Origin: Leptospira sp.
Lineage (GTDB): Bacteria; Spirochaetota; Leptospiria; Leptospirales; Leptospiraceae
Direction: 5' to 3'
Assembly (NCBI GenBank): GCA_025457985.1
Contig: JALOTI010000007.1
Span: 1-14,196 of the forward strand
Length of the DNA: 14,196 nt
Position 1 is the stretch's first letter, and each line of letters starts with the position of its first letter. This document shows positions 6,577 through 14,196 of the stretch, in pieces. Below the pieces are notes generated by a model. It ran no database searches. It was not told where the DNA came from and saw only the letters and a program-made list of their open reading frames with translations. Position numbers and translations under genes: made by a program.

Positions 6577-8744
6577 TAAAAAACAAATATCTTGTTCCTT
6601 TTTTACTAACAGTCGTTTTACCAGGATCTATTCTAATTTTACTTACTATCTTTGGAGTAACGTCAACCTTCAACCGAAAACTTTCCGATATTCTATTTCA
6701 TCTTTTGCCATCACATTATCAGTTTTCAAAGGATATAGTTATCATTGATATCGATGAACAGAGTATTGCTAAATACGCAGACCATCCAGAACTAGGCCAA
6801 TGGCCTTGGAAGAGAACTATTTATCCCACTTTGATCAACTACACCAAACTCTTAACTCCACCAAAGATTACTATTATTGATATCATGTTTACCGAACGTT
6901 CTGATTACGATGAGGCGGTCGTAGCCGCAAATACAAATCTTGGAAGCATTTCTCACGCGGCAAATTTTAGAAATGGAGGTTTCGTAATTCCTAGAAGAGG
7001 TGGTGAATCGTCGATCATTCAAAAGTTTTCAGTCGGACTTCCCGAACATGTACATTTTCCAGAATATGACAATGCCTCATTTCCTATTGGGGAAATTGGT
7101 GAGACAGCTCCTTTTTTACATGTAGTGAACGTGGTAACGGATAAAGACGGGATACTTCGTCGTTTTTCTCCGTTTACAAAATGGAAGGATCATTACTTTC
7201 CAACTTTAGCTACGCAAGGGTTTGCTGCTGGTGATATCTACGAAGTCAATGTTTCTGAAGATGAAGTTACTCTATCCAAAGAAAATAAAACAAGAACTAT
7301 CCCGGTAGATAAGGATGGTTTAACACGCGCTTATTTTTATACAGAAGCAGAACTCCGAAGTATTCCAAGATATTCTGCGGCAGGAATCATTCAATCCTTA
7401 GAAGATTTAAATTCAGGCGCTGTTGATAGCCCAGATAAACTAATCGTTCCTCCTACTCTTTTTGATAACAAAATTGTTTTAATTGGTACATCTGCAGCGG
7501 CTACTCATGACGATGTTGTGACACCTTTTGGACTTTTTCCTGGAGTGATTGCTCAAGCCGTTTTTGCATCCAATTTGATGGAAGGTCATCTCTTACAAGA
7601 GCTTCCGGATTTTTGGGGGGTTCTGTTAACTCTATGTATCATTGTTCTTGGAATGATCATTCTTTTTGTTTCGGAGAATCATATACTTCGAAATTTGTAT
7701 CCAATCTTTGCCGTATCTTTGTTTCTCGTGATCTTTTATATATTGTATCGATTGGATATGGTTCTTCCCCCACTTTCATTTATCACTACCTTTCCTGTTT
7801 CTTATTTGATTGGATTTGCTTACTTAACTTACAAGGAAGGACAGGAAAAACGAAAGTATAATAATATTTTACGTAACTTGATCGATCCAGGTGTCGTAAG
7901 CGAAGCCATGGAAGATATGGAAAACTTACGTAAAGGAGGCGAATGGGAAATTACAGCCTTCTTTTCCGACGTTGCAAATTTTTCTACAATCAGTGAAGAA
8001 CTCAGTGCCAGTGATTTAGCTCGACTCTTAAATGAATACCTAACTTCAATGACCGAGATTCTAAAGTCCAATTCAGGAACCTTAGACAAATACATTGGTG
8101 ACGCAATTGTGGGAATATTCGGAGCTCCTATAAAAAATACCAGCCACCCAAGGCTTGCCTGTAAAACCGCATTAGAGATGTTAGATGCTTTAGAAAAACT
8201 CAGGTCGGAATGGACCTTAAGAAACGATTTTACTGATTCAGCGAGAAACATGCTCTTTCGAATAGGCCTAAACTGTGGACCAGCTAAAGTGGGTTTTATG
8301 GGAACAGACAGTTTGGCATCCTACACAATGATGGGTGATACCGTTAACTTAGCGGCAAGACTTGAGGCAGCTGCGAAAGACTATGGTGTCCCAATCCTTG
8401 TTTCGGAAGCCATTGAAACCATATGTAAAGGGGAGTTTCACTTTCGATTTTTAGATTGGATACGGGTGAAGGGAAAGGACAAACCGGTGAAGATCTTTTC
8501 CCTAGTTTGCCGCCGAGACGAGGTGACTTCCGAATTTTTGGCAGCTGAAGACGAATTCAGAAAAGCATTTGAGTTTTATGTCCAAAAAAACTGGGAAAAG
8601 GCAGTTTCCGGGTTCGAATCCGCCAAAAAAGCGTTTGGAAAACAAGACAAAGCTACAAATCTACTTATCGAACGATGTCAATTTCTCTTTCAAAACCCTC
8701 CTCCTGACTCTTGGGATGGTGTCTTCTCACGTTCTACGAAATAA
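6573..8744 (+). CDS. CHASE2-domain membrane adenylate cyclase
   Basis: This 723-residue protein is a transmembrane sensor that is predicted to make cAMP. TM1 lies at ~8-30, the extracytoplasmic CHASE2 domain at ~35-343 (blocks IVIIDIDEQSI, WPWKR, IVLIGTSAAATHDDVVTPFG), then three membrane helices between ~347 and 420. The cyclase domain is at ~433-645 with metal Asp466 (FFSDVANF) and Asp510 (YIGDAI), adenine-binding Lys506, transition-state Asn592 and Arg596 (VNLAAR). At the second purine-selecting position it has Thr585 (SYTMMGD) where the other cyclase in this window has Asp. Thr here marks the class IIIb type, some members of which respond to bicarbonate. A helical repeat tail at ~653-723 ends in PPPDSWDGV. 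The ATG lies within the stop of the M48 protease gene, so the two are coupled. The ligand sensed by CHASE2 is unknown. Confidence 0.93.
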   Translation: MIKNKYLVPFLLTVVLPGSILILLTIFGVTSTFNRKLSDILFHLLPSHYQFSKDIVIIDIDEQSIAKYADHPELGQWPWKRTIYPTLINYTKLLTPPKITIIDIMFTERSDYDEAVVAANTNLGSISHAANFRNGGFVIPRRGGESSIIQKFSVGLPEHVHFPEYDNASFPIGEIGETAPFLHVVNVVTDKDGILRRFSPFTKWKDHYFPTLATQGFAAGDIYEVNVSEDEVTLSKENKTRTIPVDKDGLTRAYFYTEAELRSIPRYSAAGIIQSLEDLNSGAVDSPDKLIVPPTLFDNKIVLIGTSAAATHDDVVTPFGLFPGVIAQAVFASNLMEGHLLQELPDFWGVLLTLCIIVLGMIILFVSENHILRNLYPIFAVSLFLVIFYILYRLDMVLPPLSFITTFPVSYLIGFAYLTYKEGQEKRKYNNILRNLIDPGVVSEAMEDMENLRKGGEWEITAFFSDVANFSTISEELSASDLARLLNEYLTSMTEILKSNSGTLDKYIGDAIVGIFGAPIKNTSHPRLACKTALEMLDALEKLRSEWTLRNDFTDSARNMLFRIGLNCGPAKVGFMGTDSLASYTMMGDTVNLAARLEAAAKDYGVPILVSEAIETICKGEFHFRFLDWIRVKGKDKPVKIFSLVCRRDEVTSEFLAAEDEFRKAFEFYVQKNWEKAVSGFESAKKAFGKQDKATNLLIERCQFLFQNPPPDSWDGVFSRSTK

Positions 8745-8765
8745 ATTGAAGATTCGGATTCTTTC

Positions 8766-8793
8766 TTGAAATATTCTTTCTGTAAAAATTAAT
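8766..8793 (+). promoter_or_regulatory. Weak candidate promoter for the mre operon
   Basis: TTGAAA (8766-8771) and ATTAAT (8788-8793), 16 nt apart, lie in the 62-nt gap before mreC. The -35 is good and the -10 is poor. Transcription would start close to the ATG at 8807, and no Shine-Dalgarno is seen. No clear terminator separates mreC from the cyclase gene, so read-through from upstream is also possible. Confidence 0.27.
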
Positions 8794-8806
8794 GTGACAT
8801 AAGTCC

Positions 8807-9991
8807 ATGAACTGGAATCGATTCAACCGCAACGAAGAAACCTTTAGTGTCCTTTTCGTCTTTTTATTCTCGTTCACATCTTTGATCTGGAATGGGAATT
8901 TTATGGTCCGAGGGATCGCTAGTTTTCAAGGTGTGGGAGATTTTTTTTCCGGATCTTTCGATTCTTTTGGATCCTTAATTAAAAGTTCCTACAACAAACT
9001 AGAGTCATTCGAACGAGTTCGAGAGGAACGTGATTCCTGTTTGAATGTAATGGAAGAGTATAGACAGCTATCAAAAGACGTGGAAAGACTCAAAGCAGAA
9101 AATGCTATTTTGCGACAAGAGTTGAATTTCCCAATTCGGACAGATTATCCAACCGTACGCGCTGAAGTTCTAAGTGTCCGCTTAAACTCAATCTATCGAA
9201 CTATCATCATAAACAAAGGATCTGAATCTGGAATCAAGCCATACATGCCTGTCGTCGCAAGAGCGTTAGACGAGAAAGGAAAATTTACTGAGGCTCTGGT
9301 TGGCAAGGTAATTGCTGTTTCCAAGGGCTCAGCCGTTGTACAACCACTAATCAACTCTAATTTTTCAATGGGTGTTGCAGTTCCGGGAACTAATCTATGG
9401 GCATCCTTAAACGGAAATAGCGGTCGCGGAACAGACGTTTTATTAGATTACATCGATTCTGGAATCGTTATTGATCCAAAATCTATAGGGAATTTTCCAA
9501 TGGGTCCGACCTTGGCACCAACAAATAATACGTTATTTACGGAAGGATTTAGTAAAATAGGCAAGGCTGTATATAGTTCTGGCGGATCAGGTGTTTTTCC
9601 ACAAGGAATTCCAGTGGGAACGATCATCGAGGAAGGACCAAGAAATGGATCTTTTAAAACCGCAATCGTTCGACCTTTCGTACAATTTGATAATCTCCTC
9701 CATGTCATCATTTTGAAAAAACTTCCGGAAAAATGGAAAGAAGAGTGGCCCGCAGAAAAATCCATTCAGATAGAAGGACCTTATTTTGGAGAGATAGATT
9801 TCCCAAAGGAAAAGGATTACCAGAAAAAGGATAAGGACAAAGATAAAAAACCTTCCATAAATGGTTTTATTCCCAACACCAACCAAACGCCTTCCTTGAC
9901 AAATACTCAATCGAGACCAAATAACACGAATCGTGAAACTTCAGAACCAAAAAATGAAGATTCAAATCCTACTAGAGAAACCAACCCATGA
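8807..9991 (+). CDS. mreC: Rod-shape protein MreC
   Basis: MreC links the cytoskeleton protein MreB to the cell-wall synthases PBP2 and RodA in the elongasome. The 394-residue protein has a short cytoplasmic start, one membrane helix (~13-30), a coiled coil at ~62-108 ([15 protein letters not shown] through [14 protein letters not shown]) and the two-part β-barrel core at ~112-306. Core family blocks include [20 protein letters not shown] (120-138 area), [28 protein letters not shown] and [16 protein letters not shown]. After the core is a ~60-residue tail rich in Lys/Asp and then Asn/Thr/Pro, probably disordered. The product faces the periplasm. Its stop overlaps the mreD start by 4 nt (ATGA, 9988-9991). 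No mreB precedes it in the window. Confidence 0.93.
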   Translation: MNWNRFNRNEETFSVLFVFLFSFTSLIWNGNFMVRGIASFQGVGDFFSGSFDSFGSLIKSSYNKLESFERVREERDSCLNVMEEYRQLSKDVERLKAENAILRQELNFPIRTDYPTVRAEVLSVRLNSIYRTIIINKGSESGIKPYMPVVARALDEKGKFTEALVGKVIAVSKGSAVVQPLINSNFSMGVAVPGTNLWASLNGNSGRGTDVLLDYIDSGIVIDPKSIGNFPMGPTLAPTNNTLFTEGFSKIGKAVYSSGGSGVFPQGIPVGTIIEEGPRNGSFKTAIVRPFVQFDNLLHVIILKKLPEKWKEEWPAEKSIQIEGPYFGEIDFPKEKDYQKKDKDKDKKPSINGFIPNTNQTPSLTNTQSRPNNTNRETSEPKNEDSNPTRETNP

Positions 9992-10503
9992 TCTTAGATA
10001 AAGTATTCATCATTATCGGAATGTTACTCGCTCATTTTCTAAATGGATCAAATCTATTTGAATTAGGGAATGCAATCCGACCGGATTTTATGGTTGTTTT
10101 TGTTATCTTTTTTGCACTTCGCAAAGGGGCAATGTATGGACTTTGGTTGGGTTTTATCGGAGGACTTCTTTCGGATACTGCATTAGGTGGTGAGATTGGT
10201 GGTGATGACCTAGTTTATTACAAGATCGGTTTGCACTCATTTTCGTATGCTATGGTTGGTTACATCATTGGAAAAGTAACACGAAGTTCCTATACCGAAA
10301 ACTATATCTCCATTACCATTTATGTTTTAGGTTTTACCCTTCTATCTAGAGTAATTACCTATCTATTATTTTGGATGTTCTTTCACTCCAACCAAAGTTA
10401 TTCATTTATGTATGTTTCCATTTATAATGCGTTTATAGGGCCAGCTTTATTTTACCTTTTTACCTGGATATATAGATTGGATGCGGATGAGTTACGACCA
10501 TGA
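9988..10503 (+). CDS. mreD: Rod-shape protein MreD
   Basis: This 171-residue polytopic inner-membrane protein has about five hydrophobic segments (roughly 3-18, 33-48, 50-64, 84-97, 107-130, 143-162). The diagnostic stretch is [17 protein letters not shown] followed by [14 protein letters not shown], which matches the MreD pattern of Pro-Asp in an early helix and a Gly-rich second helix ending in L-x-x-D. MreD partners MreC and PBP2 and its exact role is still unsettled. Position between mreC and mrdA, with 4-nt ATGA overlaps on both sides, confirms the call. Length is typical. Confidence 0.9.
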   Translation: MILDKVFIIIGMLLAHFLNGSNLFELGNAIRPDFMVVFVIFFALRKGAMYGLWLGFIGGLLSDTALGGEIGGDDLVYYKIGLHSFSYAMVGYIIGKVTRSSYTENYISITIYVLGFTLLSRVITYLLFWMFFHSNQSYSFMYVSIYNAFIGPALFYLFTWIYRLDADELRP

Positions 10504-12437
10504 GCCAGTCAGCTTCAGAATTTAAACTTGAAACAAGCTTTAGAAGAAGACTCTATTTTTTTTCAGGAATGATTGTGTTTACGCTAACAGCGTATATACT
10601 CCAATTATTCAATTTACAAATTGTTCAAGGTAGTGAAAACTCACTGAAAGCCGAAAGATTTGTTAGACGGAGCGAGTCCATTCCAGCCGATCGAGGTAAT
10701 ATTTTTGACAGGAACTTTTTAACTCCTGAAACCTCCCAACCATTAGTATCCAACTCAGCATCTTTGGATGTGATACTCAACACCAATCTTTTAAAAAATG
10801 ATCCCAAAAAAGTAAAAGAATTTATCTATAAATTTTGTGAATCTTTATCCATTCCTATCGTTTACTTTGAAAAGGATCTCCAGGAATCCAGACTCATTAA
10901 AAAAATCAGATCCAGGGAGCCGTTTATCCTCTTAGAAGGAATTTCTAGAGAACAACAAGAACGGATTTTAGTTTTAGATACAATCAATCGATACGTTTAT
11001 CTTGTATCGTCGCCTGCGCGAGTATACCATATGGGACCTGCCTTAGCGCATGTTACTGGTTATGTTGGAAAACCAACAACTAGCGATTTGCAAGGTAAAG
11101 AAATAAAATCGTACCAGCTCGTAGGTAAAGGTGGAATAGAGTCAAATTTTGATTCTATACTCCGCGGCCAAGATGGATTCCGAATCCAAAAAAGAAACAC
11201 GGAAGGCAACATCGAGGAAGAGAGAGTTATCGAACACTCTATCCCAGGGAACAATTTAGTCTTAACCATTGACAGAGACATGCAAATTGCCGCTTACAAA
11301 GCTTTAAAAGGTGTTAGGGGAACTGTGGTTGCACTAAAAGCAAACACCGGAGAAGTCCTAGCAATGGCTTCAAATCCATCCTATGATCCAAACATTTTAT
11401 CTGGAAAAAATAAGTCAGAAAGATCAAATCACATAACGAGAGTAACTGCGAATGGCGGATTTTTAAATCTATCTATACAGTCTAGGTTTCCGCCCGCTTC
11501 TACGTTTAAGACATTGGTTGGTTTAGCTGCTATGGAAAGTGAACATAAGATCAATTATGATCCCAAACAGACGTTCACATGTCCTGCAAGTTTTTCTTTA
11601 AAATCGACCTTCCAGGGAGTTCCAGATCAGGTATTTTATAATTGGGACAAAAAAGGTCATGGCGAGTTGAACCTTGCGCAAGCTCTTGAAAAATCCAATT
11701 CTGTATATTTTTATCAACTCGGATATAAATTAGGTGCGGAACCAATTCTCGCATACTCTAGGTTATTTGGTCTAGATAAGAAAACAGGAATTGATTTGCC
11801 AGGAGAAACAACCGGATTTGTTCCAAGCTCTGACTGGAAAAAAAGAACTTATGGAAGTAAATGGTTTGATGGAGACACCGTGAACCTTTCCATTGGCCAA
11901 GGGTTTATTTCAGTTACGCCTATCGAAATGGCATTGTTTTACATGGCGATCATTAACAATGGTAAAATCTATAAACCGTTTGTAGTATCTGAAATCAGGA
12001 GTCCACTCGACAACTCACTGATCCAAAAAACGGAACCAACCATCCTTAGAGACATACCACTAAAAAAATCTACAATCGAAGCATTAAAAGAAGGACTGTA
12101 TCTAGTAGGATACTCGGGTACTGCGTCAGGTGTATTGAATATCCCTGGTCTTCCCGAAATTGCTGGAAAAACAGGAACGGCTCAGACTCGGCGTAGAGGT
12201 GCATCTTCATCGAACCACGCCTGGTTTATTGGATACGCACCAGCGAATGCACCTGTAGAAAAGCAAGTGTTAGTTGCAACTTTCGTAGAGTATGGGGTTG
12301 GGGGTGCAGCCATTGCTGCGCCAGTAGCAAGGGAAGTATTCAAAGCAGCGTTTCCACCTGGCTCCTTCCCAAAACCGGACCGTGCTCGAACCAGAACAAT
12401 GGAATCAGAAGCTCCTGTGGAACAAGAGGAATTTTAA
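10500..12437 (+). CDS. mrdA: Penicillin-binding protein 2 (elongasome transpeptidase)
   Basis: This class B PBP cross-links peptidoglycan during side-wall growth, together with the glycosyltransferase RodA. Of 645 residues, ~18-40 form the single membrane anchor. The pedestal begins at [15 protein letters not shown] (57-71) and the transpeptidase domain spans ~270-615. Active-site motifs are Ser334-Thr-Phe-Lys337 (PPASTFK) with the acylated Ser334, and Lys557-Thr-Gly-Thr560 (AGKTGTAQT). The second motif is SNS (399-401, [11 protein letters not shown]), where SxN or SxD is usual. Other family blocks are [15 protein letters not shown] and [18 protein letters not shown] Pro/Arg/Glu-rich tail follows 615. 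The start overlaps mreD by 4 nt and the stop overlaps rodA by 1 nt (TAATG). Confidence 0.95.
   Translation: MSQSASEFKLETSFRRRLYFFSGMIVFTLTAYILQLFNLQIVQGSENSLKAERFVRRSESIPADRGNIFDRNFLTPETSQPLVSNSASLDVILNTNLLKNDPKKVKEFIYKFCESLSIPIVYFEKDLQESRLIKKIRSREPFILLEGISREQQERILVLDTINRYVYLVSSPARVYHMGPALAHVTGYVGKPTTSDLQGKEIKSYQLVGKGGIESNFDSILRGQDGFRIQKRNTEGNIEEERVIEHSIPGNNLVLTIDRDMQIAAYKALKGVRGTVVALKANTGEVLAMASNPSYDPNILSGKNKSERSNHITRVTANGGFLNLSIQSRFPPASTFKTLVGLAAMESEHKINYDPKQTFTCPASFSLKSTFQGVPDQVFYNWDKKGHGELNLAQALEKSNSVYFYQLGYKLGAEPILAYSRLFGLDKKTGIDLPGETTGFVPSSDWKKRTYGSKWFDGDTVNLSIGQGFISVTPIEMALFYMAIINNGKIYKPFVVSEIRSPLDNSLIQKTEPTILRDIPLKKSTIEALKEGLYLVGYSGTASGVLNIPGLPEIAGKTGTAQTRRRGASSSNHAWFIGYAPANAPVEKQVLVATFVEYGVGGAAIAAPVAREVFKAAFPPGSFPKPDRARTRTMESEAPVEQEEF
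12425..12430 (+). promoter_or_regulatory. Ribosome binding site of rodA
   Basis: AGAGGA lies 6 nt before the rodA ATG at 12437, inside the last codons of mrdA. It is the clearest Shine-Dalgarno of the cluster and confirms the TAATG-overlap start. Confidence 0.75.
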
Positions 12438-13951
12438 TGGCTGACCGTAACGTAGAAAAACTCGACTATTTCTTAATCTTTTCTGTTGTCCTCGTTGCAA
12501 TGGCAGGTGTGCTAACTCTCTACACTCAAGAGGCAAATGCAAGCGATGCCTTAGGACGATGGTACAAACAATTCTCTTTTGTTTTTGTTGGACTGATCGC
12601 CATGTGGTTTATGTCTAGAATCAACTATCAGCTGATAGGCTCTTATGCTCTTTTCATTTACGGTTTTTCTATTTTGCTATTAGTGTTAACTTTAATTCCT
12701 GGTATTGGATATTTACCATCAGGTCGTGGAGCAAGATCTTGGTTAAAACTTGGTCCAATTACTTTACAGGCTTCCGAGTTTTCCAAATTAGCAACGGTAA
12801 TTTTATTAGGTCAATATTTGGTATTAAAAGAAAAGGAAATGCATAAAATTACGGTACTAATTGTACCTTTTATCATTTGTTTGGTTCCGATGCTTTTTAT
12901 CATCCTTCAGCCTGACTTTGGAACTGCAGTCTCCTTTTTACCGATGTTATTTACAATGTTGTATTTAGGTGGTGCAGATATTTTACATATCGGCTCTCTC
13001 CTGATCTTTGGAAGTATTTCATTGACTGTACCGATGTATCTTGCATATTCTCAACTTACCTTAATCCAACCGTTAATAGATTATCTTAGAAAAGAAAACA
13101 AAGTCGAACTTGCTTCCATTGTCAACCAAGTCCAAGGAAAAATTTGGCCTATTTTAGATGGGAAAAAAGTTTCAGGGGTAGATTTAGTTGCTTTTCAAAA
13201 CCAAAAAAATATTCAGCTAATCAGAGAAGCGTCTGAAATTATCAAAGATGAGTACGCAAGTCTAGGATTTAAAATACTATCCAACGAAGCATTTATGTTT
13301 GGGCTCGGAGGTATTTTAGTTGCTATCAGTTTATCAATGATTTTTGTACGAATCGCACGAGGATCTAGAAATTTAAGAAATTACTATATTACAATAGGTA
13401 TTTTGGGCCTCTCGATTCTCTCTGCAATTGCAGTTCACAAATCAATACCTTTCCGTGAAAATCAAGTTATCCGACTAACTGCTTTTTTAAATCCAGATCA
13501 ATTCAAACAAGGAGCAGGGTACCAACTTCGCGCATCAAAACCAGCTGTTGGCTCTGGAAAAGTTTTTGGTAAGGGATTCTTTCATGGGGAAATGACTGAA
13601 GGTAGAGTTCCTCATGTTCCAGAAGCAGGTACAGATTTTATTTTTGCATCATGGGCTGAACAGACAGGATTTTTCGGGAGCGTACTTCTTTTATTCTTCT
13701 TAATGTCTATACCACTTCGGGGTCTTCAGATTAGCTTTGAAAGTAAAGATCGATTTGGTTCGTTACTTGCAGCAGGGATCGTTGCCATGATATTTTTTCA
13801 TATTGCCATCAATGTGGGAATTGTCATTGGTTTACTACCTGTAACGGGCGTTCCGCTTACTTTTATGAGTTATGGAGGAAGTCACTTGGTAATGGCGATG
13901 ACTGCCGTTGGTATCATTCTTTCAATCAAAAAACGTAAGTTTGCTAACTGA
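12437..13951 (+). CDS. rodA: Peptidoglycan glycosyltransferase RodA (SEDS family), enlarged
   Basis: RodA polymerises lipid II into glycan strands beside PBP2. SEDS blocks are plain: [24 protein letters not shown] (97-119), LQPDFGTA (157-164), [24 protein letters not shown] (351-374), the catalytic-Asp region [19 protein letters not shown] with Asp400, and [16 protein letters not shown] (469-484). The usual His before Thr-Asp is Gly399, and AEE is AEQ. At 504 residues it is ~130 longer than E. coli RodA (370). The excess lies at ~205-335, after the helix following LQPDFGTA, as a charged soluble stretch (~208-282) plus two additional hydrophobic segments (~285-304 and ~316-334). The start overlaps mrdA by 1 nt with a good SD, and the stop overlaps the next gene by 1 nt (TGATG). 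Confidence 0.95.
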   Translation: MADRNVEKLDYFLIFSVVLVAMAGVLTLYTQEANASDALGRWYKQFSFVFVGLIAMWFMSRINYQLIGSYALFIYGFSILLLVLTLIPGIGYLPSGRGARSWLKLGPITLQASEFSKLATVILLGQYLVLKEKEMHKITVLIVPFIICLVPMLFIILQPDFGTAVSFLPMLFTMLYLGGADILHIGSLLIFGSISLTVPMYLAYSQLTLIQPLIDYLRKENKVELASIVNQVQGKIWPILDGKKVSGVDLVAFQNQKNIQLIREASEIIKDEYASLGFKILSNEAFMFGLGGILVAISLSMIFVRIARGSRNLRNYYITIGILGLSILSAIAVHKSIPFRENQVIRLTAFLNPDQFKQGAGYQLRASKPAVGSGKVFGKGFFHGEMTEGRVPHVPEAGTDFIFASWAEQTGFFGSVLLLFFLMSIPLRGLQISFESKDRFGSLLAAGIVAMIFFHIAINVGIVIGLLPVTGVPLTFMSYGGSHLVMAMTAVGIILSIKKRKFAN

Positions 13952-14196
13952 TGAAACCGAACCAAAAAGAGACTCTTTCCGAGGATTTTTTTACAAAAAA
14001 AATTCAGCTAGAAGATCAACTTTTGGTTTTTGAAGACCTTCAGAGAAAGGCAACAGAACATTTAGAAACAATCGATCAGTTGGCTTCCGAAATGATGAAA
14101 ATTGCCGAAAATAACTCATCGGCATATTTTTTACAAAGAACAAAACGGTTGCTAGCTGAAATACACAAAGTTAATTTCTGGACTGCGTGTATGTTG
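13951..14196 (+). CDS. Unrecognised helical protein, N-terminal part (runs off the window)
   Basis: Starting with the ATG at 13951-13953, inside the rodA stop (TGATG), an open frame continues for 82 codons to the window edge. The visible part is charged and appears almost entirely helical, with no signal peptide or membrane segment ([20 protein letters not shown], then repeated Leu/Ile spacing through EDQLLVFEDLQRKATEHLET). It resembles no family I can name; a coiled-coil cytoplasmic protein is the most that can be said. The 1-nt overlap suggests it is the fifth cistron of the mre-mrdA-rodA operon, and so perhaps linked to growth or division. That link is only inferred from position. Confidence 0.7.
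   Translation, partial: MKPNQKETLSEDFFTKKIQLEDQLLVFEDLQRKATEHLETIDQLASEMMKIAENNSSAYFLQRTKRLLAEIHKVNFWTACML

Noticed and set aside
7829..8251. 140-codon minus-strand frame inside the CHASE2 cyclase
   Set aside because: It is antisense to the catalytic domain, Ser/Leu-rich, with no recognisable motif or SD; a shadow frame.
9448..9910. Two overlapping minus-strand frames inside mreC
   Set aside because: Both are antisense to conserved MreC sequence and have no protein-like features.
13049..13441. RodA insertion as a mobile element or separate gene
   Set aside because: It is in frame with no flanking repeats, and the hydrophobic pattern fits membrane helices of the same protein.

Overview
The window looks like a piece of a Leptospira chromosome, most likely from the saprophytic side of the genus. 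This is an inference from the AT-rich DNA, the spirochaete-style lipoprotein signal, the class III adenylate cyclases (one with CHASE2 and a C-terminal repeat tail ending in a PPxxWDGV motif), an OmpP1/FadL-like barrel and the mreC-mreD-mrdA-rodA order. No search was run. There are no tRNA or rRNA genes, CRISPR arrays, insertion sequences or prophage genes, and it reads as ordinary chromosomal backbone.

Layout. 1-315 (minus) is the 5' end of a secreted protein gene. It diverges from a small DUF805 membrane protein gene (406-714), which is followed by a hairpin. 863-2215 is a soluble class III adenylate cyclase. It converges, with no base between the stop codons, on a minus-strand pair (2216-5242): an upstream lipoprotein gene and a downstream FadL-like outer-membrane barrel gene overlapping by 4 nt. 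Divergent from that pair is a two-gene operon: a secreted SH3 + M48 metalloprotease and a CHASE2 adenylate cyclase, also overlapping by 4 nt. After a 62-nt gap comes the elongasome cluster mreC-mreD-mrdA(PBP2)-rodA, then an unrecognised gene cut by the window end. Every junction from mreC to the last gene is a stop/start overlap, so the five genes look like one translationally coupled operon.

The most notable observation is in the lipoprotein gene. The N-terminal frame (lipobox VTFSC) and the long C-terminal frame are separated by a net +1 frameshift. The break coincides with a perfect 7-bp tandem duplication (GGATTTG twice on the minus strand, 4951-4964). Deleting one copy restores a single 515-codon ORF with a sensible sequence across the join. 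The gene as drawn is therefore broken by a short slippage-type duplication, which could be a recent mutation or a reversible on/off switch.

Other points are a RodA about 130 residues longer than usual because of a mid-protein insertion, a PBP2 whose SxN motif reads SNS, two adenylate cyclases with different purine-binding residues (Asp type versus Thr type), and a CHASE2 cyclase upstream of mreC, where many bacteria have mreB.
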